A stretch of DNA of 64,000 nt from Lichenicoccus roseus (GCF_005844085.1 NZ_VCDI01000011.1:1-64000); one strand, 5' to 3'. Positions 36,573 to 45,012 are shown, counted from the stretch's first letter. Numbers and translations are program-made. The notes: generated by a model from the letters alone, not told the origin.

Positions 36573-37213
36573 ATTCTCACCTGCCGCCGGATATAAGCCC
36601 ACACCTCTTCAAATGGCTCTTGTCCTCGGCTTTTCGTGTAATCTAGGAGAGTAAGGCCTTTACTACTCGGTACGTGTACATCTTCAAGCTGCGGGATCTC
36701 GACCGGACAGACGTCGGCTATCTTGACTAAGCGACCCCTCATGCGAGCGAAAGATGTCGTACGACGATTCGCTCGGTTCAAAACGATGACTAGTTTCTGC
36801 TGCCGTTTCTTCAGCGCCTCCACCCAGGGGGCGACGCTATCGATATCGTCTTGTGTACAAACGGCCGGGACGACGATGATATCGGCCGCCTCGGCGAGCT
36901 GTGAGACAGCCGCTAAATGATCTTCGACGCTGGGAGGAGTATCTATGACAGCGAACGGCGATGCCTTTGCTACGCGTAATCCTGCACGCCAGTCTTGCAA
37001 GCGGGCTTGCTCTACCGGAGCCTTCACAAAGTCTGGAAACATCTGGCGGGTGATGTCTCTACGCCTACTCCATTTATCGAAGGTGCATTGACTATCGAAA
37101 TCGATTCCAATGGCCTCAATATCAGCCTGTCGAGCGCTGACAAGAAGATGTCGCGCGAGAACAGACTTGCCACTGCCGCCCTTTGGCGAAGAGACTAGAA
37201 CGATCTTTCCCAT
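36569..37213 (-). CDS. parA: ParA-family partition ATPase
   Basis: The 214-residue protein has the deviant Walker A SPKGGSGKSVLARHL (residues 9-23), the switch FAVIDTPPSVEDHL and IVVPAVCTQDDIDSV. It lacks the N-terminal HTH of type Ia ParA, so it is a short ParA (type Ib-like), which usually leaves autoregulation to its partner. It should segregate the replicon with the coupled downstream gene. Palindromes upstream at 37291 and 37350 are candidate operator or centromere sites. Confidence 0.85.
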   Translation of the reverse strand: MGKIVLVSSPKGGSGKSVLARHLLVSARQADIEAIGIDFDSQCTFDKWSRRRDITRQMFPDFVKAPVEQARLQDWRAGLRVAKASPFAVIDTPPSVEDHLAAVSQLAEAADIIVVPAVCTQDDIDSVAPWVEALKKRQQKLVIVLNRANRRTTSFARMRGRLVKIADVCPVEIPQLEDVHVPSSKGLTLLDYTKSRGQEPFEEVWAYIRRQVRI

Positions 37214-37290
37214 AAGACACTCCCGGCTCGGCTGCTGTTTCGTGGCATGAGGCTGGATCCTATGTCTATACCGACAGTTAGAGAGCGCAA

Positions 37291-37307
37291 ATTAGACAGT
37301 GTCTAAT
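37291..37307. promoter_or_regulatory. palindrome upstream of parA (operator/centromere candidate)
   Basis: ATTAGACA and TGTCTAAT flank one central base, giving perfect 8-base arms, 78 bases upstream of the parA start. Such sites upstream of short-parA operons serve as partner-binding operators or centromeres. Confidence 0.5.
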
Positions 37308-37349
37308 CTCATGTTGTTGCGCCGGTTATGCCGAATGCACCTAAGCGAG

Positions 37350-37371
37350 TATCTACGGGTAATGGTAGATA
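37350..37371. promoter_or_regulatory. second inverted repeat upstream of parA
   Basis: TATCTAC and GTAGATA are perfect 7-base arms with an 8-base spacer. It differs in sequence from the 37291 palindrome, so it may bind another protein or be part of the parA promoter region. Confidence 0.35.
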
Positions 37372-37618
37372 AGGATCTTGTCACGCTTGATACCTTGACC
37401 TTGTGCCGACGACGATTTTCTGATGGCGAGCGCCTCTAAGGCCAGGACCAAGCGTCGGAAAGATCCTTGAGTAGCCCCAGTGCGGTTTACCACGCATCTA
37501 CTTCAGTTCGCTTGGCCGTGTTCGCATAAGTAAGAGCGGAAGCCGTCCAATATCGTTAGGGGTTCCCCACGCGGCCGCACTGTGTTTCACCATGCAGGCT
37601 GGGCAGCGGGTTAGCATG

Positions 37619-37742
37619 CATGGTGAAGCCACTGTCCACCGACCTTTGTTCTCGGCTGATTTCCGCGGCATCGGCAGGCGTGTCCCGCCGTCAGGCTGCG
37701 GAGCGTCTTGGTGTTTCTGCGGCGGGTTCCGTGCGCTGGGTG
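37619..37742 (+). pseudogene. IS630-family transposase N-terminal fragment
   Basis: MVKPLSTDLCSRLISAASAG then VSRRQAAERLGVSAAGSVRW is the typical N-terminal HTH of IS630-type ORF A. It stops where the IS5-type pseudogene sequence begins at about 37743. The arms TTCACCATGCA (37586) and TGCATGGTGAA (37617) flank the start and may include the element's terminal region. Confidence 0.65.
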
Positions 37743-38724
37743 CCAGCTGTTAACACGACTGGGTGTCGCTGGGTGCGGTGATCCACCCCTGATCGCCGTA
37801 ATACACTCAGCTTGCTGATCTGGCGGTCTGTTGCGATGTGCGCCGTGATCCGGCACTTGCGCAACGCAAAGACGAAGCTCAACACGTCGTGGCCCTTGTC
37901 TGCACCGAGCGTGATCTGCTGCCGGTGCGCTAGCCGATCCACCAGTACCAACGCCGCACCCCGTTCAGCCGTGCCGCTCGCCTGCGTCAGGCAGACCTGC
38001 GCTACCAGGCCGCTGCGGTTCTCCATGAGAATATGCCCGGCATGGGCCAGGATGCTGGATTGCCCGTCTGACTTGCGGCCGAGCCTGGCATCTGGATCGG
38101 TCGTGTCGCGATGCGTCTCGTTGCTCCGCTTCTGCCCGCGCCAGTCCTGCTCGGCATTACGCCCTGGCGGCGGAGCGGTGAGACCAGGGGCGTGTCGCCA
38201 TGATCGTCGTCGGGCTTGGGCTGGAACGACTTGTGGCTGGCCCACGCCTGGATCAGGATGCCATTCACCGAGAAGTGCTCGTTCGACATCAGGGGCGCCA
38301 TCTGCGGCTGGGCTACGACGGCGGTAAGCAGGCGTTGGGCCACGTCGCCATACAACAGACGCTCGCGGTTCTTGCTGAACGTCGTTGCATTCCAAACCGG
38401 TGCATCCATCGACAGGTCGACCAACCAGCGGAATAGCAGGTTGTAGTCGAGCTGCTTCATTAATTGCCGGTTCGACCGGATCGAGTAGAACGCCTGCACC
38501 AATAATGCCCGCTGCAGCTTCTCGGGCGCAATGCCAGGTCGGCCGATCCGGGCATAAAGGCGATCAGAGTCGCCGCAAAGTGCGTCCAGCGCCTCGTTTA
38601 CCACCGCACGGATCAACCGTAGAGGATGGCCGGCCGGCACCCGAGCCTCGCAGCCTACATAGCTGAACAATGCTCCCGACTGACCATCCGATCCGCGCAT
38701 CGACCCTCTCCGCTGCGCATTCAC
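37743..38724 (-). pseudogene. IS5-family (IS1182-like) transposase, frameshifted and truncated
   Basis: The 5' frame (38724 to about 38170) reads HPLRLIRAVVNEALDALCGD, PGIAPEKLQRALLVQAFYSI and VNGILIQAWASHKSFQPK, with catalytic Asp replaced or shifted in this motif. A frameshift near 38180 moves the rest to another frame: NAEQDWRGQKRSNETHRDTT, DPDARLGRKSDG and VDRLAHRQQITLGADKGHDV. The C-terminus with the final Glu (IEEAFGW in relatives) is missing; the sequence ends in the IS630 fragment. Unrelated to the IS427-like copies. Confidence 0.75.
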
Positions 38725-38843
38725 AGCAAATCACGATCAAGCGTCAGTTGCGAGGCTCTTCAGAAGCCTGCTAGACGCAGGGGTCGTCCTAAATGAGAAG
38801 TGGCTAACACAGCTTTTGGATTGTCTTTAGCTTTGACGTTCGT

Positions 38844-39944
38844 TCAGAAGACCCCGTTCAAGGGATGCCCCTCGAACGGATCTCCCAGCTCGAGATAGGT
38901 ATCGAGCACGGCGTAGCTTCGGTGCCGCCCGAGCTGCTTGAGCCGGGTCGGATGCACGCCGCGCTCCATCCCGGTGCTCAGCGCGCCGCGCTTGAGGCTG
39001 TGGCCCGAGACCAGATCCGGATCAAAGCCCGCAGCGGCAGCGCGCAGCTTGAGGATGCGTGCGATCGACCCCGGGTCCAACGCCTCGATGCCCACGACAA
39101 GACCCGGACGGACCCCGGCCCCACCCTCGCGCCGGGTCGGCGGCAGATACAGCCTGCGGAACAGCGCTCCTTCGCTGATCCCGGCGGCGTCCTGCCAACG
39201 CCGCAGCGCTCTCACCGGGCACAGGCTGGTGGTGCCATAGGGCAGCGCCACCGGCACCGCCTTGCCGGCGCGCTCGCCTTTGGAGCGCGGCAGGGTCAGG
39301 CTGATGCCGCGCTCACGCGCCACGCAGTGCTCGACCCGGATCGCCGCCAGTTCCGATCGCCGCAGCGCCCCTGCAAAGCCCACCAGGATCAGCGCCCGGT
39401 CACGCAGCCCGGCCAGGTCATCCGGGATCAGGACCAAGATCTCGCGCAGGATCGACGCAGTAGCGGCGAGCTTCTGCACCGGCAGCTGGCCAAGGTCCGC
39501 GGCCTCGCGATGGATGCCGGCCAGGGTCTCGGTGACCTGCGCCTCCGCCGTCGGCACCGGCAGTCCAGCCACGTAGTGCAGGTAGCGGATCGCGGCCCGT
39601 CGCAGGTCGATGGTGTTGACGCTGAGGCCGCGCCCGCGCTCGGCCGCCAGGAAGGCCACCACGTCGGCGGCACGTCCCGGTAGGCAGGGCAGGGTGTGGC
39701 GGTCGCACCAGTCGCACCAGGCCCGCACCCCGGCCCGATAGGCACGCCGGGTGTTGTCGGCCTTGGCGCGACGGGCGTAGGCATCGGCGGCGCGCCGGGC
39801 GGTGGGCAGGCTGCCGTCAGCCTGGGGCACCACGGCGTCGACGATATGGTCGAACCAGGCCTGGATCAGCGCCGGCGGGTGTCCGACCGGCGCCGGTTGC
39901 GGCGGCCGCACAGGCAGCGGGGGAAGCGAGACGTCATCGAGCAT
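38844..39944 (-). CDS. tyrosine recombinase/integrase (XerC/D-like), catalytically complete
   Basis: The 366-residue protein has a SAM-like core-binding domain (KADNTRRAYRAGVRAWCDWC) and a complete catalytic set: Arg in GFAGALRRSELAAI, Lys in LPRSKGERAG, His-x-x-Arg in SGHSLKRGALSTG, His in LGRHRSY and Tyr in VLDTYLELG. It is probably a plasmid resolution or site-specific integration enzyme. It lies 18 bases behind clpS on the same strand, and is divergent from a related but inactive recombinase-like gene at 40479. Inverted repeats lie in the shared upstream gap. Confidence 0.87.
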   Translation of the reverse strand: MLDDVSLPPLPVRPPQPAPVGHPPALIQAWFDHIVDAVVPQADGSLPTARRAADAYARRAKADNTRRAYRAGVRAWCDWCDRHTLPCLPGRAADVVAFLAAERGRGLSVNTIDLRRAAIRYLHYVAGLPVPTAEAQVTETLAGIHREAADLGQLPVQKLAATASILREILVLIPDDLAGLRDRALILVGFAGALRRSELAAIRVEHCVARERGISLTLPRSKGERAGKAVPVALPYGTTSLCPVRALRRWQDAAGISEGALFRRLYLPPTRREGGAGVRPGLVVGIEALDPGSIARILKLRAAAAGFDPDLVSGHSLKRGALSTGMERGVHPTRLKQLGRHRSYAVLDTYLELGDPFEGHPLNGVF

Positions 39945-39962
39945 CGGGAGGCGCTCCCGGCC

Positions 39963-40268
39963 CTATTCCTCCGGCTCGGTGGTGAACAACAATGGAAATT
40001 CCCGCTTGCGGGCCAGGTCGGTGGCTAGCGTCGCTTTCTCCTCCGCCACATCCCGGGTGAAGACCGCCACCACGCAGGCGCCGCGCTGATGCGCTGTCAT
40101 CATCACCTTGCTCGCCTGTCCCTCATCCATGCGGAACACCGCCTTGAGCACTAGGACTACGAACTCGCGCGGCGTGAAGTCGTCATTGACCAGCATCACC
40201 TTATGCAGCGGCGGCCGCCTGGTCCTGGTCTCGAGCTGCACCGGCGGGAGGGTGATGGTCTCGGGCAT
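39963..40268 (-). CDS. clpS: ClpS-family Clp protease adaptor
   Basis: At 101 residues this is full-length ClpS: KVMLVNDDFTPREFVVLVL (residues 24-42) with the Asn-Asp-Asp that binds N-degron alpha-amines, and MTAHQRGACVVAVFTRDVAE. ClpS hands proteins with destabilising N-termini to ClpAP. No clpA follows; instead a recombinase gene is 18 bases downstream, so this copy may tune the turnover of recombinase-module proteins, which is inference. ClpS2-type extra copies are common in alphaproteobacteria. Confidence 0.87.
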   Translation of the reverse strand: MPETITLPPVQLETRTRRPPLHKVMLVNDDFTPREFVVLVLKAVFRMDEGQASKVMMTAHQRGACVVAVFTRDVAEEKATLATDLARKREFPLLFTTEPEE

Positions 40269-40342
40269 CGGACAGGGCGCTTCCGTAGGCCGGGCATCCG
40301 GCGATTGACGAAGATTTGTGACTCCAGACTAGCTGTTTGACT

Positions 40343-40374
40343 GTATGCCCGACAAGCGCAGTTATCGGGCATAC
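40343..40374. repeat. inverted repeat in recombinase divergent gap (recombination-site or operator candidate)
   Basis: GTATGCCCGA and TCGGGCATAC are perfect 10-base arms with a 12-base spacer, between clpS (40268) and the recombinase-like gene (40479). Two arms around a short asymmetric spacer is the layout of tyrosine recombinase core sites, although dif has a 6-base spacer. It may equally be an operator for the divergent promoters. Confidence 0.45.
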
Positions 40375-40380
40375 GTAAAG

Positions 40381-40404
40381 CTAAGGCCCTTTACCGCGCC
40401 TTAG
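40381..40404. repeat. second inverted repeat in the divergent gap
   Basis: CTAAGGC and GCCTTAG with a 10-base spacer lie six bases after the previous repeat. The sequences are unrelated, so two proteins may bind here. Confidence 0.35.
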
Positions 40405-40478
40405 ACTGCCTTGCCCTAATTGCCTGGAAGCTGCAGAATCCTGCCGTTGGATAGAAGCAAGCGCGGGGGAGGGCGGAT

Positions 40479-41252
40479 ATGACGGCAGCGACGGCCGGAC
40501 CGCAGAACGGGCAGCACATTTTGCGCGTCGCCGTGCTCGACGATCTGGCGCCCACGGTGCTGAAGCCGGAGACCCGGCGGCTCTATGCCACCGACTGGGC
40601 CGCATTCGCGCTCTGGTGCCGGAACGGCAACCAGACGGCACTGCCGGCCGATGCGGCCACGCTGGCGGCTTACCTGCAGGACCAGGCGGCGCGACTTGGC
40701 CTGGGGGCGCTGGCGCGACGGCTGGCGGCGATCGTCAACCAGCACCGCAGGTGCGGGTTGCAGGCTCCGGCGCGGGATCCGGTCGTGCGGGCGGTGCTGC
40801 GGGAGGCCCGTAGGGAAGCACGGCCGCGACGTCGGCCAGCGCCGAGTGCGGCGCAGCTGACCCGCATGGCCGGCGCCTGTCCCGGTGATCTCGCCGGACT
40901 GCGCGATCGTGCGTTGCTGCTGCTGGCCGCCGCCGGGCTTGGTCGCGGCGCGCTGGTCGGGCTCGATGTCGAGCACATCGAGTTCGGCCACCAGGGCGTC
41001 ACCCTGCAGATCGTGGCGGTGGACGGAGCGACGCAGGCGGTGACGCTGCCGCGTGCGGCGGAACGCCGGCTGTGTCCGGCGCGGGTGCTGGAGGACTGGC
41101 TGCGCAGCTCGGAGACCCGGTTTGGGCCGGTGTTCCGCAAGATCGATCGCTGGAGCAACCTCGAGCACCAGCGCCTCGGCACCGACGCGCTGCGCCGCAT
41201 CCTTGTCCGGCGCAGCCTGCGTCGGCTGCGCCCGAAGAAGCCGGCGTCGTGA
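40479..41252 (+). CDS. tyrosine recombinase-like protein lacking catalytic residues
   Basis: The 257-residue protein has the same two-domain order as the 38844 integrase: core-binding part LKPETRRLYATDWAAFALWC, then DLAGLRDRALLLLAAAGLGR matching DLAGLRDRALILVGFAGALR. It ends shortly after NLEHQRLGTDALRRILVRRS. The HxxR box, the second His and the Tyr nucleophile are absent, and the first Arg is displaced. It is therefore predicted to bind DNA without cutting. It is the first gene of a three-gene operon with GTGA and ATGA overlaps. Confidence 0.8.
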   Translation: MTAATAGPQNGQHILRVAVLDDLAPTVLKPETRRLYATDWAAFALWCRNGNQTALPADAATLAAYLQDQAARLGLGALARRLAAIVNQHRRCGLQAPARDPVVRAVLREARREARPRRRPAPSAAQLTRMAGACPGDLAGLRDRALLLLAAAGLGRGALVGLDVEHIEFGHQGVTLQIVAVDGATQAVTLPRAAERRLCPARVLEDWLRSSETRFGPVFRKIDRWSNLEHQRLGTDALRRILVRRSLRRLRPKKPAS

Positions 41253-41872
41253 CCAACTCAGTTGCAGCCGATCCTGCCGCGCCGGAGATCGCAGAGCCGG
41301 CAGGAGCGCCCTGTCTGCCCGACACCGACTGGCTGCAGCATCGGCTGACGATCAGCGGGCCGGTGGAGGAGCTGAGGCGCTTCCGCACGGGGGCAGCCGG
41401 CGCCGGGATGATCCCGTGGCAGATCGACTTCGAGCAGCTGCAAGAGGACTGGTTCCACCGGCTGATGGGAGCAACGTCCCGCAATCTGAGCGCCCAGGGA
41501 GCCCGTATCCTGGCGCAACAGCTGCGTGAGGCGTCGGAACGGCGGCATGGACTGGCGGTGGCGCAGGTCGGGCGCAGCCGGGCTTGCCTGTTCGATCTGT
41601 ATGCGCTGCAGCCGGTGCCCGGCAGCATTCTGGCACTTGGGCCTGACCACCCGCGGGCGCTGGCCTGGCTCTGGCAGCACTGGGGCACCACCCAGGCGCT
41701 GCGGCATGTCGTTGTGCTCGGGGAGCCGCGTGACCAGGAGGCGGCCGAGGCGACGTGGCGGCTCGGCTTCTGGTCGGCGGACTGGACGCCGTGGCGGGCG
41801 CTGTCGGTGATGGCGCACAATTGGCCGCGGCTGCGCTTCAAGACCCGGTCGCTCTACGACCAGGCGGCATGA
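41249..41872 (+). CDS. conserved unknown protein of the recombinase/ScpA module
   Basis: A GTG overlapping the previous stop (GTGA) gives 207 residues. The fold is unknown to me. Notable stretches are WLQHRLTISGPVEELRRFRT, PWQIDFEQLQEDWFHRLMG and LFDLYALQPVPGSILALGPD, and a Trp-rich end (LGFWSADWTPWRALSVMAHN). There are no membrane segments. It is coupled to a recombinase-like gene before and an ScpA-like gene after. A degraded second copy of the FDLYALQPVP region occurs at about 59.2 kb, so the family recurs on this replicon. Confidence 0.8.
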   Translation: MTNSVAADPAAPEIAEPAGAPCLPDTDWLQHRLTISGPVEELRRFRTGAAGAGMIPWQIDFEQLQEDWFHRLMGATSRNLSAQGARILAQQLREASERRHGLAVAQVGRSRACLFDLYALQPVPGSILALGPDHPRALAWLWQHWGTTQALRHVVVLGEPRDQEAAEATWRLGFWSADWTPWRALSVMAHNWPRLRFKTRSLYDQAA

Positions 41873-42762
41873 CCGACTTCGTGGAGCCACTGGCAGTGGA
41901 GGATGGTCAGCCCGACGAAGCCGAGTGGGAGCAGGCGCCGTGTGCACTCCGGCGGGAGAGCGAGGCGCCGGTGCTGTCGGTGGACGGTTTCGAGGGGCCG
42001 CTCGACTGGTTGCTCGAGCTGGTGCGGACACACCGTCTCGACTTGTCGCGGTTGTCGATCGTGGCGCTAGTCGAGGCCTTTGCCGCTGCATTGGAGCAGG
42101 CGCTGCAGCAGGGCAGTGTCCGACAGGCAGCCTCGTCGCTGTCGCGCTGGGCGGACTGGCTGGTGATGGCGGCAACGCTGACCCAGCTGCGCGCGCGGCT
42201 GATCCTGCCGACCAGCACGCCGGAGGCGCAGGCCGCCATCCGCGAGGCGGACGAGTTGCGGCGGCAGCTGCTCAGCCGGCGCCACATCCAGGCCGCCGCC
42301 GACTGGCTCGAGCGCCGGCAGCAGCTTGGTCTACAGGTCTGGGCGAGAGGCAGGTCGGAGCAGGGGGTTGCGGGTGTCCCCGGCGAGGGCGGGGATCTTG
42401 CAGAGCTGATGCGGGCCTGTCTGGTAGCCCTGGCGCTGCCGGACCAGCTGGCAGAGGCCTATCGGCTGCCGCCGCACACCCTGTGGCCGGTGCCGGTGTC
42501 GATCGCCCGCATCCGCGAGCGTCTGGCGGTCCTGCCGGATGGCAGCGCGCTGGTGGCCTTCCTGCCGGACCTGAAGGTCGAGGAGGTGGGCGGCTTTCGG
42601 GCCCGGTCCGCTGTGGCGAGTACGTTCGCTGCCAGCCTGGAACTTGCCCGTGACGGTCAGCTGACCCTGAATCAGGAGGAAGCGTTGCAGGCGATTCTGG
42701 TCAGCCGCCACGATGCAGGTGGTTGTCACGAGCGTCCGCGGACGCTACCGACGCTCTCGTAG
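41869..42762 (+). CDS. ScpA-like (segregation/condensation) protein
   Basis: The ATG overlaps the preceding TGA. The N-terminal kleisin domain reads VDGFEGPLDWLLELVRTHRL, then DLSRLSIVALVEAFA and ADWLVMAATLTQLRARLILP, the SMC-binding helix region. A winged-helix end follows: VASTFAASLELARDGQLTLN. The chromosomal protein joins SMC and ScpB in condensin. No scpB or smc follows, and the partners here are recombinase-like proteins. A plasmid-specific kleisin acting with the host SMC is inference. 297 residues, close to the usual 250-280. Confidence 0.82.
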   Translation: MTDFVEPLAVEDGQPDEAEWEQAPCALRRESEAPVLSVDGFEGPLDWLLELVRTHRLDLSRLSIVALVEAFAAALEQALQQGSVRQAASSLSRWADWLVMAATLTQLRARLILPTSTPEAQAAIREADELRRQLLSRRHIQAAADWLERRQQLGLQVWARGRSEQGVAGVPGEGGDLAELMRACLVALALPDQLAEAYRLPPHTLWPVPVSIARIRERLAVLPDGSALVAFLPDLKVEEVGGFRARSAVASTFAASLELARDGQLTLNQEEALQAILVSRHDAGGCHERPRTLPTLS

Positions 42763-42858
42763 CGCCGGGCTCCGACCCAGCCGCTCTTCATCAAAAGGGG
42801 CGACCAGGTCGGGCGGGATCCAGCTCTTATCGACGCCGAGATGATGCTTGGAATCCTC

Positions 42859-43452
42859 TCACGCCGCCTCCGCCTCGTCGTCAACCGGAAACGATCCCTC
42901 GACCGCACCGCTCGGAGAAACCGCGTCGCCGGAGCCATGACGGGTCGTTTTGCCTCTGGTGCCTTTGGCACGCGTGATTTTCCTTACCTTGCTTTGCTCC
43001 CGCCCTGCATTCCGCTCATGCTGCGCCACCTGCTCCTCCAGATCGGCACTCCGGGCCACGGCAAGCTTTGCCGCCTTGGTTGCCTCCCGCAGCTTCGCAC
43101 GCAGTGTTGCGACGGAGGCCGTCAGCTTCTGCACCTGAGCGCGTAGCTCATCCTTGCTCACCTTCGGCACCGCATCTGCGCGCACGGCGGGTGCCGCACG
43201 ACGCACCGGCTTTGCAGCCTTTGCTACGGTGGCCCTAGGCGTCCGCTGTGATGACCGTGATGATGGCTTCGACTGGGCCGCCACTTTGTTCGTCGACCCC
43301 TTCGGGCGGCCCGGCTTGCGCTTCATCGTCGTGGCCTCAGCGGCAGGCTCCCTAGAACCCGTGAAGATCTTGTTGGTCGACCCCTTGGGCCGCCCGGGCT
43401 TGCGGCGGCTTGCTACTGACGTGCTCGTTCTGGCAGAGGCAATTCTTGCCAT
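42859..43452 (-). CDS. AT-hook coiled-coil protein
   Basis: Two identical AT-hook repeats, KPGRPKGSTNK, occur at about residues 18-28 and 46-56. A Lys/Ala/Pro-rich linker follows, then a coiled coil (SKDELRAQVQKLTASVATLR, then AKLREATKAAKLAV), a basic patch and an acidic tail (VDDEAEAA). AT-hooks bind the minor groove of AT tracts, which should be rare in this GC-rich genome. It is probably a nucleoid-associated or silencing-type protein; the acidic tail could modulate binding. Convergent with the ScpA-like gene. Confidence 0.8.
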   Translation of the reverse strand: MARIASARTSTSVASRRKPGRPKGSTNKIFTGSREPAAEATTMKRKPGRPKGSTNKVAAQSKPSSRSSQRTPRATVAKAAKPVRRAAPAVRADAVPKVSKDELRAQVQKLTASVATLRAKLREATKAAKLAVARSADLEEQVAQHERNAGREQSKVRKITRAKGTRGKTTRHGSGDAVSPSGAVEGSFPVDDEAEAA

Positions 43453-43801
43453 CGCATTCTACTCCTATAGGGCGCAACAGCTTGCGCGATCAATTAGATG
43501 ACACAACACCTGCTACGCTTATGGCCTAATCGACCCGAGCTGACTTTAGTTGTCGGCCGATTGGAAACCGTACACGAGATGAGATGATGGCCGTAAGATT
43601 TTGCGGCCAAACTCACGAGATCGCAGGTGCAGCGTCACTCGGACCGGGCCCTCGGATCGCTGGAGGTTTGGAAATGCCTTGCTCTATGAGTTGTACTGCC
43701 AACGGAGGTCTTCGGGACAGACCTTTGCCCGCGGTCACGCAATAGCTCCGCCTCGGAAGCTCGGCGTGAGCAGACCAGGAAAGTATAGGGCGTCGAAGGT
43801 C
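43453..43801. other. no supported gene
   Basis: About 350 bases upstream of the AT-hook gene. No frame has natural composition. Part of it must hold that gene's promoter; the rest abuts a truncated IS5-type copy. Confidence 0.45.
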
Positions 43802-44493
43802 GAGCACGCGGCTGAAGCAGCTTTTCCAGATCCGGGTGCGCCTGGGCGGGATGTTCGGGACGGCACCCTGCTGTTCGATCTTCTGGCGGATGGCGTTGGT
43901 GTCGTAGGCGCGATCCGCCATGACCAGAGCGTTGTGCGGCAGTCCATGCAGCAGGCCCTCGGCCGCCCGGCAGTCAGCGACATGGCCTGCGGTAAGGCAG
44001 AAGGCGACCAGACGCCCGAGGCCGTGGGTCAGGGCAAGGATCTTGGTCGTGCGGCCGCCGCGGCTGACGCCGATGGCCTGGATCTGGCGCCCCCTTTTCC
44101 TCCTGCGGCGCAGCGATGCGCCTTGATGTAGGTGCTATCGAGGAGAAGCTCGGCAGGAGGACCGCCTGCTGTCGTGAGCGTCTCGAACAAGCACTGCCAT
44201 ATCCCGGCGGCACCCGAGCGGACGAACCGGTTGTAGAGGGTCTTGCGTAGCCCGTAGATCGCAGGTGCATCAGCCCAGCGACCACCGGACTTCAGCACGT
44301 GCACGATGCCGCTGATCACCCTGCGGTCATCCACCCGCGGCACGCCGCGCGACTCGCGCGGCAACAGAGGCGCCAGTTGCTTCCATTGCCGGTCGCTGAG
44401 CCAGAACTCAGTCACCATCCCTGGCTTTCCCCCCAACGCAGGAAGCGAACCACAGACCTCGGCAGTTGGGATCCGACTAGAGGGTCCGGACCC
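43802..44493 (-). mobile_element. IS5-type (IS427-like) remnant C, 3' end deleted
   Basis: Sequence closely matching copy B runs from 43802 (in the codons before the ERMFCRLKDYRR motif) to the right end AGGGTCCGGACCCT at 44480-44493. The transposase starts at 44418 (MVTEFWLSDRQWKQL) and keeps LLLDSTYIKAHRCAAG and MADRAYDTNAIRQKIEQQG. The C-terminal segment with the catalytic Glu is gone. It has Gln where copy B has a stop codon. Confidence 0.75.
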
Positions 44494-44512
44494 TAGCCTG
44501 GACGAGCTGCAG

Positions 44513-44710
44513 TTAGACATCTCGCATCAGCGCTGTAGCCATTTCCTTTGCGGTGTTGGAAGAGAACAAGAACCCCAACCATCCAAAACGAGGGTGGCGT
44601 AGTGCGAGGACGCTCCCATGCACTGTCGGATCGTATACCCACCAATTCGGGTGCGGAGCGATGCCAAGGCGCGGGACCGGATCGAGCAGCGATGGGATCG
44701 GATCGTTCAT
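44513..44710 (-). CDS. small hypothetical protein (65 aa)
   Basis: The sequence LGIAPHPNWWVYDPTVHGSV, then LALRHPRFGWLGFLFSSNTA and KEMATALMRDV, has natural composition and a Trp-rich core. I do not recognise it. It ends 20 bases from the IS5-type remnant, so the C-terminus could be intact or slightly altered by the insertion. No partner gene. Confidence 0.45.
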   Translation of the reverse strand: MNDPIPSLLDPVPRLGIAPHPNWWVYDPTVHGSVLALRHPRFGWLGFLFSSNTAKEMATALMRDV

Positions 44711-45012
44711 CTTCTCGCGTAAGGCTCCAAGCGCCGCGATGAATTGATCAACCTGATAGGCATCGACCAGATGCCCAAGAGCCTTGATTCAATCATGAAG
44801 AAGAGTCTCAATTCTGAGGCTACTTGCATCACTACTCAGCGTCATTCGAAAGACTATTCAGTCACGAACCCTCTCTGTAGTCGTGCTACACTACCGTTAT
44901 TGTGGACGAGACCGACATAAATCAAAGCGCCTGTGCATTCATTGTCAAGTGGCTTCATTTGTTGCGCAGTGGCAGTCACGGCTTGTGGATCTCAGCTGGT
45001 GACAAGACAGAT
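44711..45012. other. AT-richer intergenic region, no supported gene
   Basis: About 300 bases. A plus-strand reading DELINLIGIDQMPKSLDSI (from about 44737) looks protein-like but lacks a start and runs to a stop by about 44920. It may be a fragment of a lost gene. Confidence 0.35.

Noticed and set aside
37586-37627. Eleven-base inverted repeat as a par operator
   Set aside because: One arm includes the start codon of the IS630 fragment, so it is more likely part of that element's end.
44737-44920. Plus-strand reading DELINLIGIDQMPKSLDSI as a gene
   Set aside because: Protein-like but without a start codon or ribosome site and ended by stops; kept only as a note on the intergenic region.
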